Source of the DNA: Erythroxylum novogranatense
Lineage: Eukaryota > Streptophyta > Magnoliopsida > Malpighiales > Erythroxylaceae
Length of the DNA: 64,000 nucleotides
Direction: 5' to 3'
NCBI GenBank assembly: GCA_029891385.1
Contig: CM057225.1
Coordinates: 14,139,498-14,203,497, forward strand
Positions 1 to 11,700 of the stretch are shown here, one piece after another. Every line of letters starts with the position of its first letter. Within the stretch, counting starts at the first letter, position 1. The position numbers were made by a program, and so were the translations under genes. The notes under the pieces are model-generated. The model was given only the letters and a program-made list of their open reading frames with translations. It ran no database searches and was not told the DNA's origin.

Positions 1-2443
1 AGACATGGAAGGAAGAGAGAACTGAGATAACCAATTGAAGTCTACCCGCATAAGAAAGACTCTTATGGGTCCAATGATTGATCCTATTATCAATTCTATC
101 AAGAAGAGAAGCACAATCCCTCATAGAAAGACGACCAGTAATGAGAGGAACACCAAGATACCTAAAGGGAAGAGATCCTTGTTGTAGACCCGACACTAGA
201 TGCATCCTATGGCTTCAATGGCTAACATCCGGGGATAAGTAGAATTGACTTTTAGAAGTGTTCATTTCCATGCCTGAGTACATAGAGAAGGAATGCAAAG
301 AGTCAAGCAAAATTTGAGCAGAAATTAAATCCCCATGACTTAACATTAAAAGATCACCCGCAAAGAGAAGATGGTTAAGCTTAAGGCCCTGACATCTCCA
401 ATGATATTGAAACTGGGGAGAGTTGTCAGTATTCAGTCTCAAGTTCCTGGAAAGTACTTCCATACAGATAATGAAAAGGAAAGGCGATAGAGGATCTCCC
501 TGACGTAAGCCAGATTTACCTTTAAAAAAGGGAGTGGGAGAACCATTGACCAAAATAGAATAAAAGGGGGACATGATACATTCTTGAACCCAAACTAAGA
601 ACTTCCTCGGAAAGCCTACTGCTTCTAGGGTACTAAGCAGAAAATTCCAATGAATAGAGTCATAAGCCTTTCGGAGATCCACTTTGAAAGCGCAACGCTG
701 ATGGGAATTGGAAATGTGATAGTTCTTGAAGATTTCTTGAGCTAAAAGAATATTATCACCGATTCGGCGATTTCTGATAAAAGCACTTTGATTTGGGCTG
801 ACTATCAGAGGAAGGATGAGACTGAGCCTATTAGCCAAAATTTTTGCTATAACCTTGTAAAGCATATTGCAGCAAGAAATAGGTCTAAAGTCCTGGACGG
901 TAGAAGGAGAAGCAGATTTAGGAATAAGGGAGATGAAAGTAGAGTTTAGCTCTTTGAGCAGCCTACCATGGTTGAAAAAACTCTTAATAGCTTCAGTAAC
1001 ATCTTCCCCTATAATGGGCCAGGCCTTACGAAAGAAGAGCCCATTGAAGCCGTCAGGACCAGGGGCCTTATTAGGGTTAAGGGAATGGAAGGCCTCTCGA
1101 ATCTCTAGAGGTGAAACGTCAGCAATTAGAGCTTGAGAAGAAGCATCCGGAAGGGGATGAGGAAAGAGTTGGGCTACAAACTTCTTGGAGGAGTGGAGAT
1201 TCTTCTCACTACCAATAGAATCTTTAAAGTAAGTAAGGAAGTGGGATTGGATATTAGCAAGATCGACAACCCGTCTGCCAGGACTCACCTCAAGAGAAAG
1301 AATGGAGTTTCGGTTCCTATGGGCAAGGAGGGAATTGTGAAAGAACTTAGTATTACGATCACCCTCCTTAAGCCATTTGATTCTAGAGGATTGTCTATAA
1401 AAAGATTCCTGGTCCGCTAGAGATCTATAAAGATCGCTAATGGCCTCTGACTCCCTTGCCAACAGAATTGAAGAACTAGGGGAAACCTTCAGAAGGTCCT
1501 AAATGGAATTCAATTTAGCTTGACATTGCTCAACCCTAGCATTAATGTCACCTATCTGACACAAATTCATAAGTTTAAGTGCTTGCTTAACTTTCTTCAG
1601 CTTGGTAACAACTCTAAATAATGGAGAGCCGAAAACGGGAAAAGCCCAAGCATCAGCTACAATCTGGAGGAAATTAGGCTGATCAGCTAAGAAGTTAAGA
1701 AATCTAAAGGGACAGGCATGTTTAGGTTGAGGACCAACCGACTTCACCACTAAAGGAGAATGGTCAGAAATTTGAGGGTTATGAATGACACAATGAGAGG
1801 AAGGAAACTGAGATATCCAAGAGGAATTGATGAGAGTTCTATCAAGTTTACGGGCTGTGAATGAGGTACCTAACTGTTTATTGGACCAAGTAAACCGGGG
1901 GCCACTAGAATTTAAGTCAAAAAACCCATGACCATCAACAAACTGCCTAAAAGCATTTTGACTACTCTGAACAGTCAAGCTAGGGGCATAATCCTGGGGA
2001 TGGAGCGTTGCATTAAAGTCACCAGCTAACATCCACGGATGGGATCCAACATTCTGAGAAATACTGGACAGATCAGTCCAAAGACGTTGCCTAAGGGTCA
2101 GATTATTAGCTCCATAAACACAAGAGAGAAGGAAGGGTCTAGAGCTTTGTCTCGGGTGGATGTCCACATGGATGAACTGATCCGAATAACAGAGGGTAGA
2201 GCACTCTAGGATTGCTGGATTCCAAGCTAACAAGATTCGGACATTAGGAGAGTGATCTAAGTTGCTAAAGGTATCCCATCGAGGAAAAAATGAAGAGTAG
2301 ACACTGTGCAAGAAATCTAGAGATCTAATTCTAGTCTCTACTAAACAGACAAAAGAAGCTGAGGTTTTCCTAAGACAAGCCCGAACGGCCAGCTGCTTAT
2401 TGGGGTGGTTAAGACCACGCACATTCCAAAATACTAACTGCAT
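1..2443 (-). pseudogene. LINE ORF2: endonuclease-reverse transcriptase, broken
   Basis: ORF2 would nick target DNA and copy the LINE RNA. The ATG at 2443 opens an AP-endonuclease domain, with WNVRGLN at the start, GDFN in the middle and SDHSPL near its end. The same frame then enters a reverse transcriptase domain with NPNKAPGPDG, DLRKAYDS and GLRQGDPLSPFLF. Two in-frame stops interrupt it: TAG at 1499-1501 between endonuclease and RT, and TGA at 215-217 after the RT palm. Beyond 215 the same frame continues open with the typical FRYLGVPL motif to the window edge. The catalytic FADD motif reads FAGD, so one metal-binding aspartate is lost. The identification is firm; the copy cannot be active. 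Confidence 0.93.
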
Positions 2444-2474
2444 TATACAAAACCAACTATGCCACAACCTACTA

Positions 2475-3846
2475 CTACAACTTTTTCCTAGCTTTCCTAG
2501 TTCTATGAATAGAACAATCCCCCTCAGCACAACCCACCGCCCCAGGACCAGCAGGTCTCAATTCAGAAGAAGGTGAGGAAGGTATACCTGATGGATGCTC
2601 AGCCAAGAGTGGGGGCACCCTACTGTCTCCACCGATACCTTCAGAAGATTGGGGAGACTGGTCACACGTAGGAAGGTTTTCTGCATTTCCTACCACATTG
2701 TCCTCAGGGGCCTGTAAGGCCTCTACATTGTCTGGTGGAAGAGGACCTTCCATTGAAACCTTGGGGGACTCCAGAGAAGGAGCAGGAGCAGGGGATGGCC
2801 GCTCCTCAGTAGCTGGTAACCCTGGATCCTGACTCTGCTCCAGTTCATGAGAAAACCCAGTTTCAAACTTCCGTCCTGTAGGCGCCCATACCTTGCGTTG
2901 CTGACTGGCAGGAGGTTGCCACTCATACTCAATAGACACTTCCTTGAAGGACAGCTGCCCCTCCTCGCCATACATAGCCAATTGGAATGATGTAGGCCAT
3001 TGTTTCTTCAGTTCCATTTCAACACATAACCTGGCATAACTTATCCTGGACATCCTTGCTGTTGGAGTATCCATAAGCAAAGGGAGCCCCACTGCACTTG
3101 CGATCCTACCCAGACCCTCCGTGTTTCAGTATTCAACTGGAACGTGGTAGAATCGAGCCCACACCGACGCCTTGAGAATATCTACCCTGTCAACTCCATT
3201 CAGGCTCCATTGCCGAAGAAACAGAGGCTGACCTTGAATATGCCACGGACCGCGTTCCACTACAGATTTCATGCCCTGCTCAGAAGCAAACCGAAAGAGG
3301 AAATTATTGTAGTTGGTAATCAAGATCTCCTGAAGGCCATAGTCAGCCCAAGATTTCGCTAGAGCACGCTGCACCACCGGATAGGCTGGGCGCTTGCCCA
3401 GAAAGAAGCCAACCAACGCAGTACGAAATTTAGAGGCACCTTTCTGCGCGAGCTCCCTTGGAGGAATGACAAAAACCTGATTCTCCTTGATCTCAGGAGG
3501 GAAGAAAGACAGTTCCTGAGACTCAGAGGGAGCCCCAGATCCAGCTTCCACCACTGACTTCCAGGATCGAGGTGGACTGGTCATCAGAGGAGGGGAAGAA
3601 GGAAGGCCAGAAGCGAGAGGGGGAGAAGGAAGACTGGTGGGGGGGGGGGGCTTGAAACGAAAGGGGGAGGGTGGGATTTGGGATGGAACGAGGAGGGGGA
3701 TCGGGAAAAGGAATATTAGGGTTCGAATTCTCAGAGGGGGGTTGGATTCGTTTGGGGGAGAGCTGGAGAGGGCTTTTAGTAATGGAAGAAGAAGAAGGGG
3801 CAAGGGATAGAGGAGAGTGAGAAATCGGGAAAGAGAACGAAGCCAT
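2475..3846 (-). pseudogene. LINE ORF1: DUF4283 nucleic-acid-binding protein, broken
   Basis: ORF1 of plant L1 elements coats the element RNA. The likely start is the ATG at 3846 (MASFSF). A Pro/Ser-rich N-terminus leads into a DUF4283 domain (LVGFFLGKRP, WARFYHVPVEY, SYARLCVEMEL). Two lesions break it. A run of 12 G (C on the coding strand) at 3639-3650 marks a frame change between the N-terminal part and the DUF4283 part. A TGA at 3126-3128 stands where the family has the tryptophan after PVEY. The usual CCHC zinc knuckle after IEYEWQP is absent, as if deleted. The remainder is a Pro/Ser-rich tail ending at 2475. Confidence 0.85.
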
Positions 3847-3897
3847 AGCTGAAGAGTGGACAATCTCCACTGTTAGGAACACTCGTCGGAGACCTCA

Positions 3898-4703
3898 CAT
3901 CGCCGGAGACCTTTTAATGGTAAACAAAGTTCAACCTTTGATTGAGAAATTCATTATAAATTAAATTATTTTGTTATTTTATTTTTTTGAACAATTACTC
4001 ATGAACATTGATGAACTTTTTAAACAAACATGTAAATGCTTTAATGTTACTTCAAATTTATTATTATTTTTAAAATAAAGTTTATAAAATTAATTAAACC
4101 ACATCTATACATATAATTACCAATTACCAAAACTATAAATCAACATTTACATATAAGAATCAATTACAACATTTAAAATAACATTTAAATCAATGACAAC
4201 ATTTAAATATATATTAACATTTCTAACAATAAACATTTAAATATAAATCAACATTTGTTTATATATATAAATACAATAAAACATTTACATATAAAAACAA
4301 TAATACTATAACCTATCCATATGTATCGGAGAAAGAGGGGAGGGAGGAGAAGTGACTTACCTGTCAGAGACGGCGACGACGACGCAGCGACAGGCGGCGG
4401 CGACCGGCGGAGTTGGAGGAAAACGTTGGAGGAGAAAACAACGTCGTTTTCGTTTAAACCAAAATGACGTCGTTTTCGTTTTAATGAAGGAAGTGAATCC
4501 AACTTTTTTACCAATCACTTTACTGATTGAAATGTGTGTCAGTAAATATCCTTCACAACATTTAGCGACGAAATGTTGTTCCGTCGCAACACTTTTATTC
4601 GAAAACCAACTTTGCCGACGGAAATACATTTTCGGTTGGTAATATCAACGGTTTTCATACCGTCGGTAATATTCCGTTGCAATTTAACATTTTTCTTGTA
4701 GTG
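3898..4703. mobile_element. terminal part of a CACTA (En/Spm) DNA transposon
   Basis: The right end reads cttgtagtg at 4695-4703, the complement of the CACTACAAG terminus typical of plant CACTA elements, and is followed by a possible 3-bp target duplication TCA. The last 150 bases hold subterminal motifs in both orientations (gcgacgg, ccgacgg, accgtcgg). Further in is a GC-rich patch with a minus-strand splice-donor-like site near 4357-4370 and a repeated acgtcgtttt motif at 4440-4470. No transposase is seen. The other end is not in the window, so the LINE at 1-3897 may have inserted into this element. Confidence 0.75.
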
Positions 4704-5949
4704 TCATTATTGATAATCACTTAGTTAGAGTCTTTATATAATGTGACATAATCTACAATTTGAAGCTCTAGTCTCCAATAATCATTTTGTGATATTACTA
4801 AAAGTGGGCTAGGAAGCATACTAGTAGGCTGAATATTCATAGAAAGAAAGATGTGGTGAGATTATTGAGAGTATATTATGTTATTTATGATGGATCTTTA
4901 GGCAAAATTAACATTATTAAAAAGAAAATCACACCCCAATCTAAATTTTATTAATATGAGTATAAATAGATGCTTTTGAAATTGTCTATCTTTTTGGTGA
5001 AATGATTTGATTATGTATTAAACATCCATCGAGTAATTTTATGTTTAATCGTAATTGCCATTCTCAGGGAAGTCTCCGTTGAATTTGTAAGCATCTTGTG
5101 GTATGATCGATTCCTGAAAATAGAAGCTAGAAAATTTGATGTTGGCTAGAGGAAGCACGAATGAGTGCCTTAATATACGAGGATGGAGCAGCAAGTCCGC
5201 CAGTATTTCAAAGGGGTTACTTGTTATTGAAGCTGTGCGTGATATCTTTGTATCTGCAGTCTCTGTCTCATCTGTCGCTAAGACCTGTTTATAAGAGTAA
5301 GAAGTAATAACACATCTCTCAAGTCTCAACATCATATCTTGTAACATAAAATATATTACGTTGCGCTCTTCACTTATTTTAGCACTGTTTTTTTTCTCTT
5401 CGTAGCTTTTAAAGTTTTTCTTCCCATTGGCTAATCAGTCTCCCGTTCCTATTCACTTTTTTAGCTTTGATTCTTCGATCTAGCTCCTAACAAGTGTTTC
5501 CCCCAATTGGTAGGCCTTGACTGTTCTTTTTGCTAGCCAATTAAACCAGAACTTCCCACAATCTGCACCATTTTCGAGCTTCTTCGTGTGCTGTCGTCGA
5601 CATTGGACATCACTTTTATTTTCATCCAACTAGTTCCTCATCCACTCATCTTGAGAAAAGTTGCTTACCAAATTTCTTGGCCCCAAATTTTATCTTGGAA
5701 ATCCTCTATGTTCCTACAAGGTAATAAGATAATTGAGACAACAGGAGGAAATATAAAATAACATTGAATCAGATTAAGTATATCTATTTGCTTAAACATG
5801 TCATCCTTGGTAGAAGATGTGAAAGCCACATGAATCATTCTTCATTAGTCCTTCTATGATTTTTGGTCCCGTGAAAAATTATAACGCCTTGCTGCGTATT
5901 TAGATACACATGGTTGCATCTTAGGACTGAAGAAAGAGATTTCCAAGAC
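4704..5949. other. intergenic, no gene recognised
   Basis: AT-rich DNA. One minus-strand frame of 100 codons (5045-5347) has no recognisable domain and no gene-like context, so I do not call it. No repeats or RNA genes are evident. Confidence 0.5.
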
Positions 5950-5954
5950 AAAAT

Positions 5955-6151
5955 TGTTGGATATGAGGAGTACACTTTTATGGAAGATCTTTGTCATAGA
6001 ATTAGTAAGAGAACATACCCATAAGCTTTGACACCACATTTCAACTCAAAACTTTAAGACATTAGGTTTATGGATTTTTTCAACTTATATGTCTTTCACT
6101 AATTTCATCTCTTTTCAGTGTGAGATTCTTACTCACACTTGACATTCAACA
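5955..6151 (-). repeat. TRIM 3' LTR
   Basis: 197 bp, partner of the repeat at 6373-6568. On the minus strand it is preceded by a purine-rich tract (aagaggagat). Confidence 0.88.
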
Positions 6152-6357
6152 ATCTCCTCTTCAAGTATGAACTTACACATTGAGCTTGGAATTTTTTGTG
6201 AGCGAAAGCCTTTTTCTTAACAGCTCGAGTATATGAATCACCAAGAACCTTTTTACTCCACTGATCTAGGCTCACTGGAGTCTTCTTGCTCTTCTTCGTG
6301 GGGAAATAACCACAAAATCTGACTACTATCTTCATACTCATCCATTGTCGAACTATC

Positions 6358-6370
6358 GACTCTAATAACA
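6358..6370 (-). other. TRIM primer-binding site (tRNA-Met type, diverged)
   Basis: The minus strand reads TGTTATTAGAGTC, 2 bases after the 5' LTR. It differs from the common TGGTATCAGAGC(C) site at three to four positions. Confidence 0.7.
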
Positions 6371-6372
6371 CA

Positions 6373-6568
6373 TGTTGGATTTAAAGAACCCACTTTTATA
6401 GGAGATCTTTGTCATGAATTGAGAGAGGAAACATACTCATATGTTTTGACATTATAATTTAACTTAAAATTTTAAGACATTAGATTTATGGGTTTCTTTA
6501 ATTATATGTTCTTCACTAGTTACATCTTTTTTTATCCTGTAATTCTTACTTTAACTTGACATCCAACA
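6373..6568 (-). repeat. TRIM 5' LTR
   Basis: 196 bp, TG...CA bounded. It aligns along its whole length with the copy at 5955-6151 with many substitutions, so the insertion is old. Confidence 0.88.
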
Positions 6569-6573
6569 AAAAT

Positions 6574-8160
6574 TACATAATTTTGGGATATCATGGTACT
6601 CATTACCTGCTCATGTCTTTTAGTCGATTCCTCGTCGATATACTCCTTGTCGCGTCTGCATCGATCTCCAAAAAAAGAAATGTTTCTTAACATTCTCCCC
6701 ATGTATATTCTATTAAGGAGATGTTAGATTCGTCGAGCCATGCACATTGGACGTAGGTCAAAGACAAAAGTTACACTTGGAATAATTCGATGATTGAAGA
6801 TTAATGTTTAGTTCAACTACCTAACTGAACGTTATAGCATTAATCTAATCCATTAATTTAATGGAGGAAGAATTTCAGAGAACTGAAAACTAACAGTAAA
6901 GCCAGTTGCGTAGCATATGGAACGAAGTAGAGAAAATACTTCTTGAAGAGGAAGTATCTGGTGGATTCATTCGAAAATCACCTTGCAGCACATGAGCGCT
7001 ACTACTTTGGAGTTTGTGAAACTTTAGAGACGACAAAATGCTTAATTACTTTATGAACTAAAGCTATAAACTTCATCATGTTAGCCTCCACTAATACTAT
7101 TCTTTTGCTTTTAAAGTTTTCTAGCTTGCCATTATAACGAGAAACTAACTGCCGACCCAACTAAGAAGACTACCCAAATTCATGTAACTATCAAACTATA
7201 TATATACCTCTAAATATTTATCATTAACTACTGTACAACCCTAGTGCATAACCTAATATAAACAGTATGTGCTTGGCATGTTCAGGCAGAGCACTGAAAT
7301 TGTCGTTTGATACATGGCTGAAAAACAAAACAATCCGCTTTTAGGACAATCAAATGTCAGTACCCAAGCAATAGAGAGAAGTGACATCGGATTTAAAAGA
7401 AAACGCAAGCTTCCTTTTGGTTGATCTAGAACTGTACATTTTTGTGGCATTTGAACTATGATCACCGACTTCTGGCAAGAGCTGAATTAATTAATTAATT
7501 AAAGGTAGCTTCCTACAACCAAGCCATTGAATTTCTTTGTGTTTACTTTTACCTCCGTTTCCAAGTGTATAGAGTCTTTGTCTGGTGAGGAAATGATGAT
7601 CGACGATTAGTATCTAATTAGGAAATAAAATCTCAGTGTGTCGCTTTCTCTTCTTAGCTTACTGCCAAGAAAAAGCAGATTTAGATTTAGTCCTGTAGAG
7701 AAATTATCACGGTGATGAATCCATATGCTCAGGAGGTCTGCTTACAAAAAATTCTGAAGAGACACACCTGGCGTTGGTTGAGTTGCTTGAAGAATTATGT
7801 GGAATATGTACTGCCTTTGTTTTTTGTGCTTTTTTGGGATCGAGCAACACAAACGAATACCACGAAAGTGAAGTCATTATTCCATTAACGCTGAGCACTC
7901 CAAAAGCTGCTATGCCGTATCCCACATGTCTTGGGCTGTCATATATAAAAGTTTGCTTCTTCTTTTTGCTGATACAGGATGAGTTTTGTTTGATTCTTCG
8001 TGATTAAGCTAACCTAATCTTTCTATGTCCCTACCCCATTTCAGCAAAGCTAACCAAAGTTAAAGAACAAGCACATGAAATTAAGATAAACGCGTTTATT
8101 TTCTTAACAGCAATGCCCTCATATTTTTCAATATGGAGTAATTTTTAATGTGGGTCCCAT
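6574..8160. other. intergenic, upstream of the bZIP gene
   Basis: No gene recognised. It contains a short (ttaa)n tract around 7488-7502. Frames at 7253-7465, 7707-7925 and 7774-8007 are short and resemble no family I know. Confidence 0.5.
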
Positions 8161-8177
8161 TTGTCCCTTCTCTTCGT

Positions 8178-8187
8178 CCATAAATAC
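8178..8187 (+). promoter_or_regulatory. probable TATA element of the bZIP gene
   Basis: ccataaatac lies about 100 bases upstream of the start codon and is followed by a pyrimidine-rich leader (ccttttccctttctttcc, then ctctctctctc) typical of plant 5' UTRs. No ATG occurs between the leader tract and the start codon, so there is no upstream ORF there. Confidence 0.55.
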
Positions 8188-8285
8188 CCGTTCCCAACAC
8201 TTCGTTTCTCCCTTTTCCCTTTCTTTCCATTCTCTCCCTCTCTCTCTGAGATCCGGTTCAGTGTGTAAAAACCGGTCAGCTTACC

Positions 8286-8717
8286 ATGTTTCCAGCTGAA
8301 GAGGCGTCCCAATTCAATTTCCCGGTACATGAAATCGGGTTCACACCCAACGAAATCCAGGAACTCTTACCACTCTTCCAATCACCAGCTCGTAGTCAAA
8401 CTCAAACCTCCGGTTCGGAGGGGTCTACCAGGACGGTTTACTCAGTGGACGAGCGAAAGCGAAGGCGCATGATATCGAACCGCGAATCAGCCCGACGTTC
8501 CCGTTCGAGAAAGCAGAGGCATTTAGAGAACCTCACTGAACAGGTGAACCGGCTAAAGGAACAAAACCGAGACCTCAAGAACTGGTTGGCCACAGTTCAA
8601 AACCATCGCTACTTACTGAGGAGAGAGAATTACCGCCTAAGATCCGAATCCATTGTGCTCGGGGCAAGACTTTCCGATCTGTGCCATATCTTAGTTGCCA
8701 TGCAACGGCCAAAATAA
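8286..8717 (+). CDS. bZIP transcription factor, group S-like, intronless
   Basis: A 143-residue protein from one exon. Residues 56-80 are the DNA-binding basic region (ERKRRRMISNRESARRSRSR); Asn65 and Arg73 have the invariant N-x7-R spacing. The zipper starts ten residues after Arg73, with heptad positions Leu83, Leu90, Leu97, Val104, Leu111, Leu118 and Leu125. The N-terminal 50 residues are polar and acidic and may activate transcription. Small size, no intron and a long zipper fit group S plant bZIPs, which bind ACGT-core promoter sites as homo- or heterodimers (family knowledge). The long conserved uORF that gives sucrose control in the S1 subgroup is not seen in the leader, so a non-S1 member is more likely. 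The exact orthologue is not assigned. Confidence 0.92.
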   Translation: MFPAEEASQFNFPVHEIGFTPNEIQELLPLFQSPARSQTQTSGSEGSTRTVYSVDERKRRRMISNRESARRSRSRKQRHLENLTEQVNRLKEQNRDLKNWLATVQNHRYLLRRENYRLRSESIVLGARLSDLCHILVAMQRPK

Positions 8718-11700
8718 TCATCTTTAACTATGATTTTGACCGAGAATAATTAGCTAGGCTCAATAAAAAGCTCTAATATTTTGCATGAACTCACAAATAT
8801 TAGAGTCCTCTCTCGCTCTTCTCTCTCTCATCCAAGCAGGTGGGTGGATTTGATTAATCATGAAAAGTTGTTTTTGATGAAACCCATATTGCTATATAGG
8901 CACCGTGTAAAGATTCGATGCCATTCCCAGATGCTTTTTGGTCTTCCCTAGGATTTCTTTTTTAGCAGAGGACCATCTTTTTGTTCACTTTTTCTTTTTC
9001 ACTCTTTTATAAGCTTTTTACGTGTTGGGCTAGTGAAGAGTTGGGTCCAGTACTAATGCATAGGGGAGGTCGAGAGTTTGGTGAATTGTTCAGGTTGTGA
9101 CAAGTTCGACATCAAAGAATGCATGTTCGTGTATGTAAATATGTCTTAGTAGAGAAGCAGTGAATGTAATGGTTGTTCTGTTCCCATGTCTTTGGATTTA
9201 GACACAAACTTGCATTCGACCAGTGTGTTTTCGGGGATGGGTAGTGTGTGCTAATCAAAAAGCAGACACAACAATATGAATGTGCATTTAAATACAACTC
9301 CATCATAAAAAGATTCTCGGCGAGAAGAGTTAATATCTAAACCATAAGATACTTTAGTATGGTACATACTGTTAACACTTTAGAGATGGTCTTCTTGTTT
9401 GATACGTACCTGCAAAAGACATGTCACGTGTTGCCTAGCTTCTCGAGGAGTAAAATATTCCTGCAACAAATGTCAAACTCTCTAGCCAATTTCCTACGTG
9501 GATATGAATAGACAACAAAAGAGAATCCTACCAGAAACATTACTTTTCTTATTTTTCCCCCCTCGAGAATAATTATGAAATAGGAGTATAACATTTTTGT
9601 ATAATCACCAAATGAACACGGAAGCTTGATGGTGCATATGGGAACAAATTAGCATACATACGTCAATACTCTTGGTTCCACTTGCACCAATAGTTTTCGT
9701 AACCCTTTACGGTACAATCGCAAGTTGGCATGAAAAGATGAGAAAGCGTTTTCTAATATGAAAGGTGAACAACCCTCTCCAAAAGTGACTTTTCCCTTTC
9801 ACCTTAAGGAAGGGATTAGGATCAAAAAGTGGAATGCATTAAAATGGCGTTTCAATTTTTGTCATTCTATTAATTGTCAACTAAATGCTTCTATATTAGC
9901 ATTGTATAAGTTTCCCCATAAGTAAATGGTTAGTAACGTGTATAGATACATGCGGTACGTAAACCAATTCTTTTTAATCTATAGTGATTGATTTAAAGCT
10001 AAGTGAGAGGAGCCACTAGCTAAGCTATAATTGAGATGACTTCTAATATAAATCCAGTAGGAGCCTCAACAAGGCGGGATAAATGTTCTGCCTGATCAAA
10101 GGTCATCCCAACTGGGACACCAAAGAAACAGATTTTTTGTGTAATAATAAGGCCTATCAAATCTTAATTAAAGTGTTGTTTTAAACTTTAATTCATTTGA
10201 GTTGTGCTCCGAAAGAGCATAAAACTAAACTATAAGATTTCTAAATTGTACCATATACATATAACTCACCCAAAAGCATTTCAAAGAGGTTTTGATTTTG
10301 TATATAAATTCAGTACTCCTACTTATATTAAAGACTATTCCTATAAAATCAATCCTACTTAAATATCATATAGTCGTAGTTATTACTTTAATACGACGAT
10401 TGTAATATATGGTTATCATTGATAGTTTTATTACCATCTTTAATGCATTGATTGTTGGATCTCTAAGTAACCATGATTAGCAAATTTGCATAATTTTAAT
10501 TTGAACATTTTTGACTTTGTTCTCTAGGTATAAGCTTAGTGAATGTCAAAAATGAAGTCAATTATTCATATGTATCGTATGTTGAAATTTCATTTTCAGA
10601 AACTTGTCTTTGTAAAGTGCATCACTTCATGAAGCATTTGATTTGTTCTAAGATCTGTCGCTGTTCAACTTATAATCTCACCCGATATTCTTCATCTTAT
10701 CAACGTACGCTTGCTTTTTCTGAAGCAAACTCAGTCCTCATCAAGGCGTGTACTAATCTAAGCACTTTTGTTCATCCACCATCAAATCAAATAAGATGTG
10801 CTGTGGCTTTAAAGGAAATTTTGCACGAGCTATATCTATACAGATTACTTAATTTACACGTATACTTGCATGTGATTATAACAATTCTTTCTTTCCAATG
10901 TCCTCCTGTTTTTAAATGGAAATGGAAGAACAAATGAATACAATTTGAGTAAAGCCACCGGAATTATAAATGAAATTTCATCGAAATTGAGTTGTTTTGT
11001 TTGGCTGATTTCATCATTAATGAATAAATTAGGAACGTGGTTGATGTTCCAATATGTTTATAACCACTTTACAAAAATAAATGGTTGGCAATTATTTACT
11101 TTAAAGCGTATTGACTAAATACTCGCAAGACTAGTACAGTCTCCATACAGTAGGATGGACCATTTTGTTCCAGGTGCATGGTATGGATTTGGATAATTAG
11201 ATTTGTAGTCCCCATCAAATCATCAAAGTATCATTCTAGAGAGGATAAGAAAGCAAAACTAGTTATGGAGACGATACAAAAGCAGACTGATATATTATCC
11301 AAACGCTCACTAAAGAATCGAAAGAGACCCACCGTTCTCAACCACGAGTGCTTAATTGCACAATCATACAACACAACTGTGGCGGTCTATATATCATCTT
11401 TGCTTAGTTACACGTTGTTTACTGGTTGGTTCCCATGTACTTGCTGCTACACTAAAAGCATTGCTCCACATAAACTTGTGGCTGTCTTTGCTTCTTCCTT
11501 TTTTATTTTTTTTCTTCACGTGCAAGGTATCTTTATTTTATGTTGCTAAAAAAATTACAACCATAAGAAAATGGAAGTTTCATTTCAAAAGTTCCTGAAA
11601 GTTATAGGCTTTTTGAATGAAAATCGTAGTTTGTAATCATCAGTTTATCACGTAACAAAGATTAATTGATTAGATAAAAGATTAATATCCAATTTCATCA

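Larger units (their letters stand above)
1..3897 (-). mobile_element. L1-type LINE, 3' end beyond window
   Basis: Non-LTR retrotransposon read on the minus strand. From right to left it shows a short leader, ORF1 (DUF4283 RNA-binding type), a 31-base spacer, then ORF2 (endonuclease followed by reverse transcriptase), which runs off the window start. Both ORFs are broken, so the copy is dead. The right edge is set from the leader just upstream of the ORF1 start and is approximate, because the 3' tail and target duplication lie outside. It sits next to, and probably within, the CACTA end at 3.9-4.7 kb. Confidence 0.9.
5955..6568 (-). mobile_element. TRIM: miniature LTR retrotransposon, complete
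   Basis: A 614-bp element with two similar terminal repeats (5955-6151 and 6373-6568) around a 221-bp interior. Each repeat starts TG and ends CA (tgttgga... / ...ccaaca type ends). The 5-bp flank aaaat occurs at 5950-5954 and at 6569-6573, a target-site duplication. On the minus strand the right repeat is followed after 2 bases by a diverged tRNA-Met primer-binding site, and a purine-rich tract precedes the left repeat. This size and layout match terminal-repeat retrotransposons in miniature, which encode no protein and depend on other elements. Confidence 0.9.

Noticed and set aside
5045..5347. 100-codon minus-strand frame
   Set aside because: No recognised domain, no splice or promoter context, and no conservation evidence available. 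It could be a stray exon, but I cannot support it.
10539..10937. 132-codon plus-strand frame
   Set aside because: Composition is that of translated AT-rich DNA (Cys/Tyr/His rich) with no domain.
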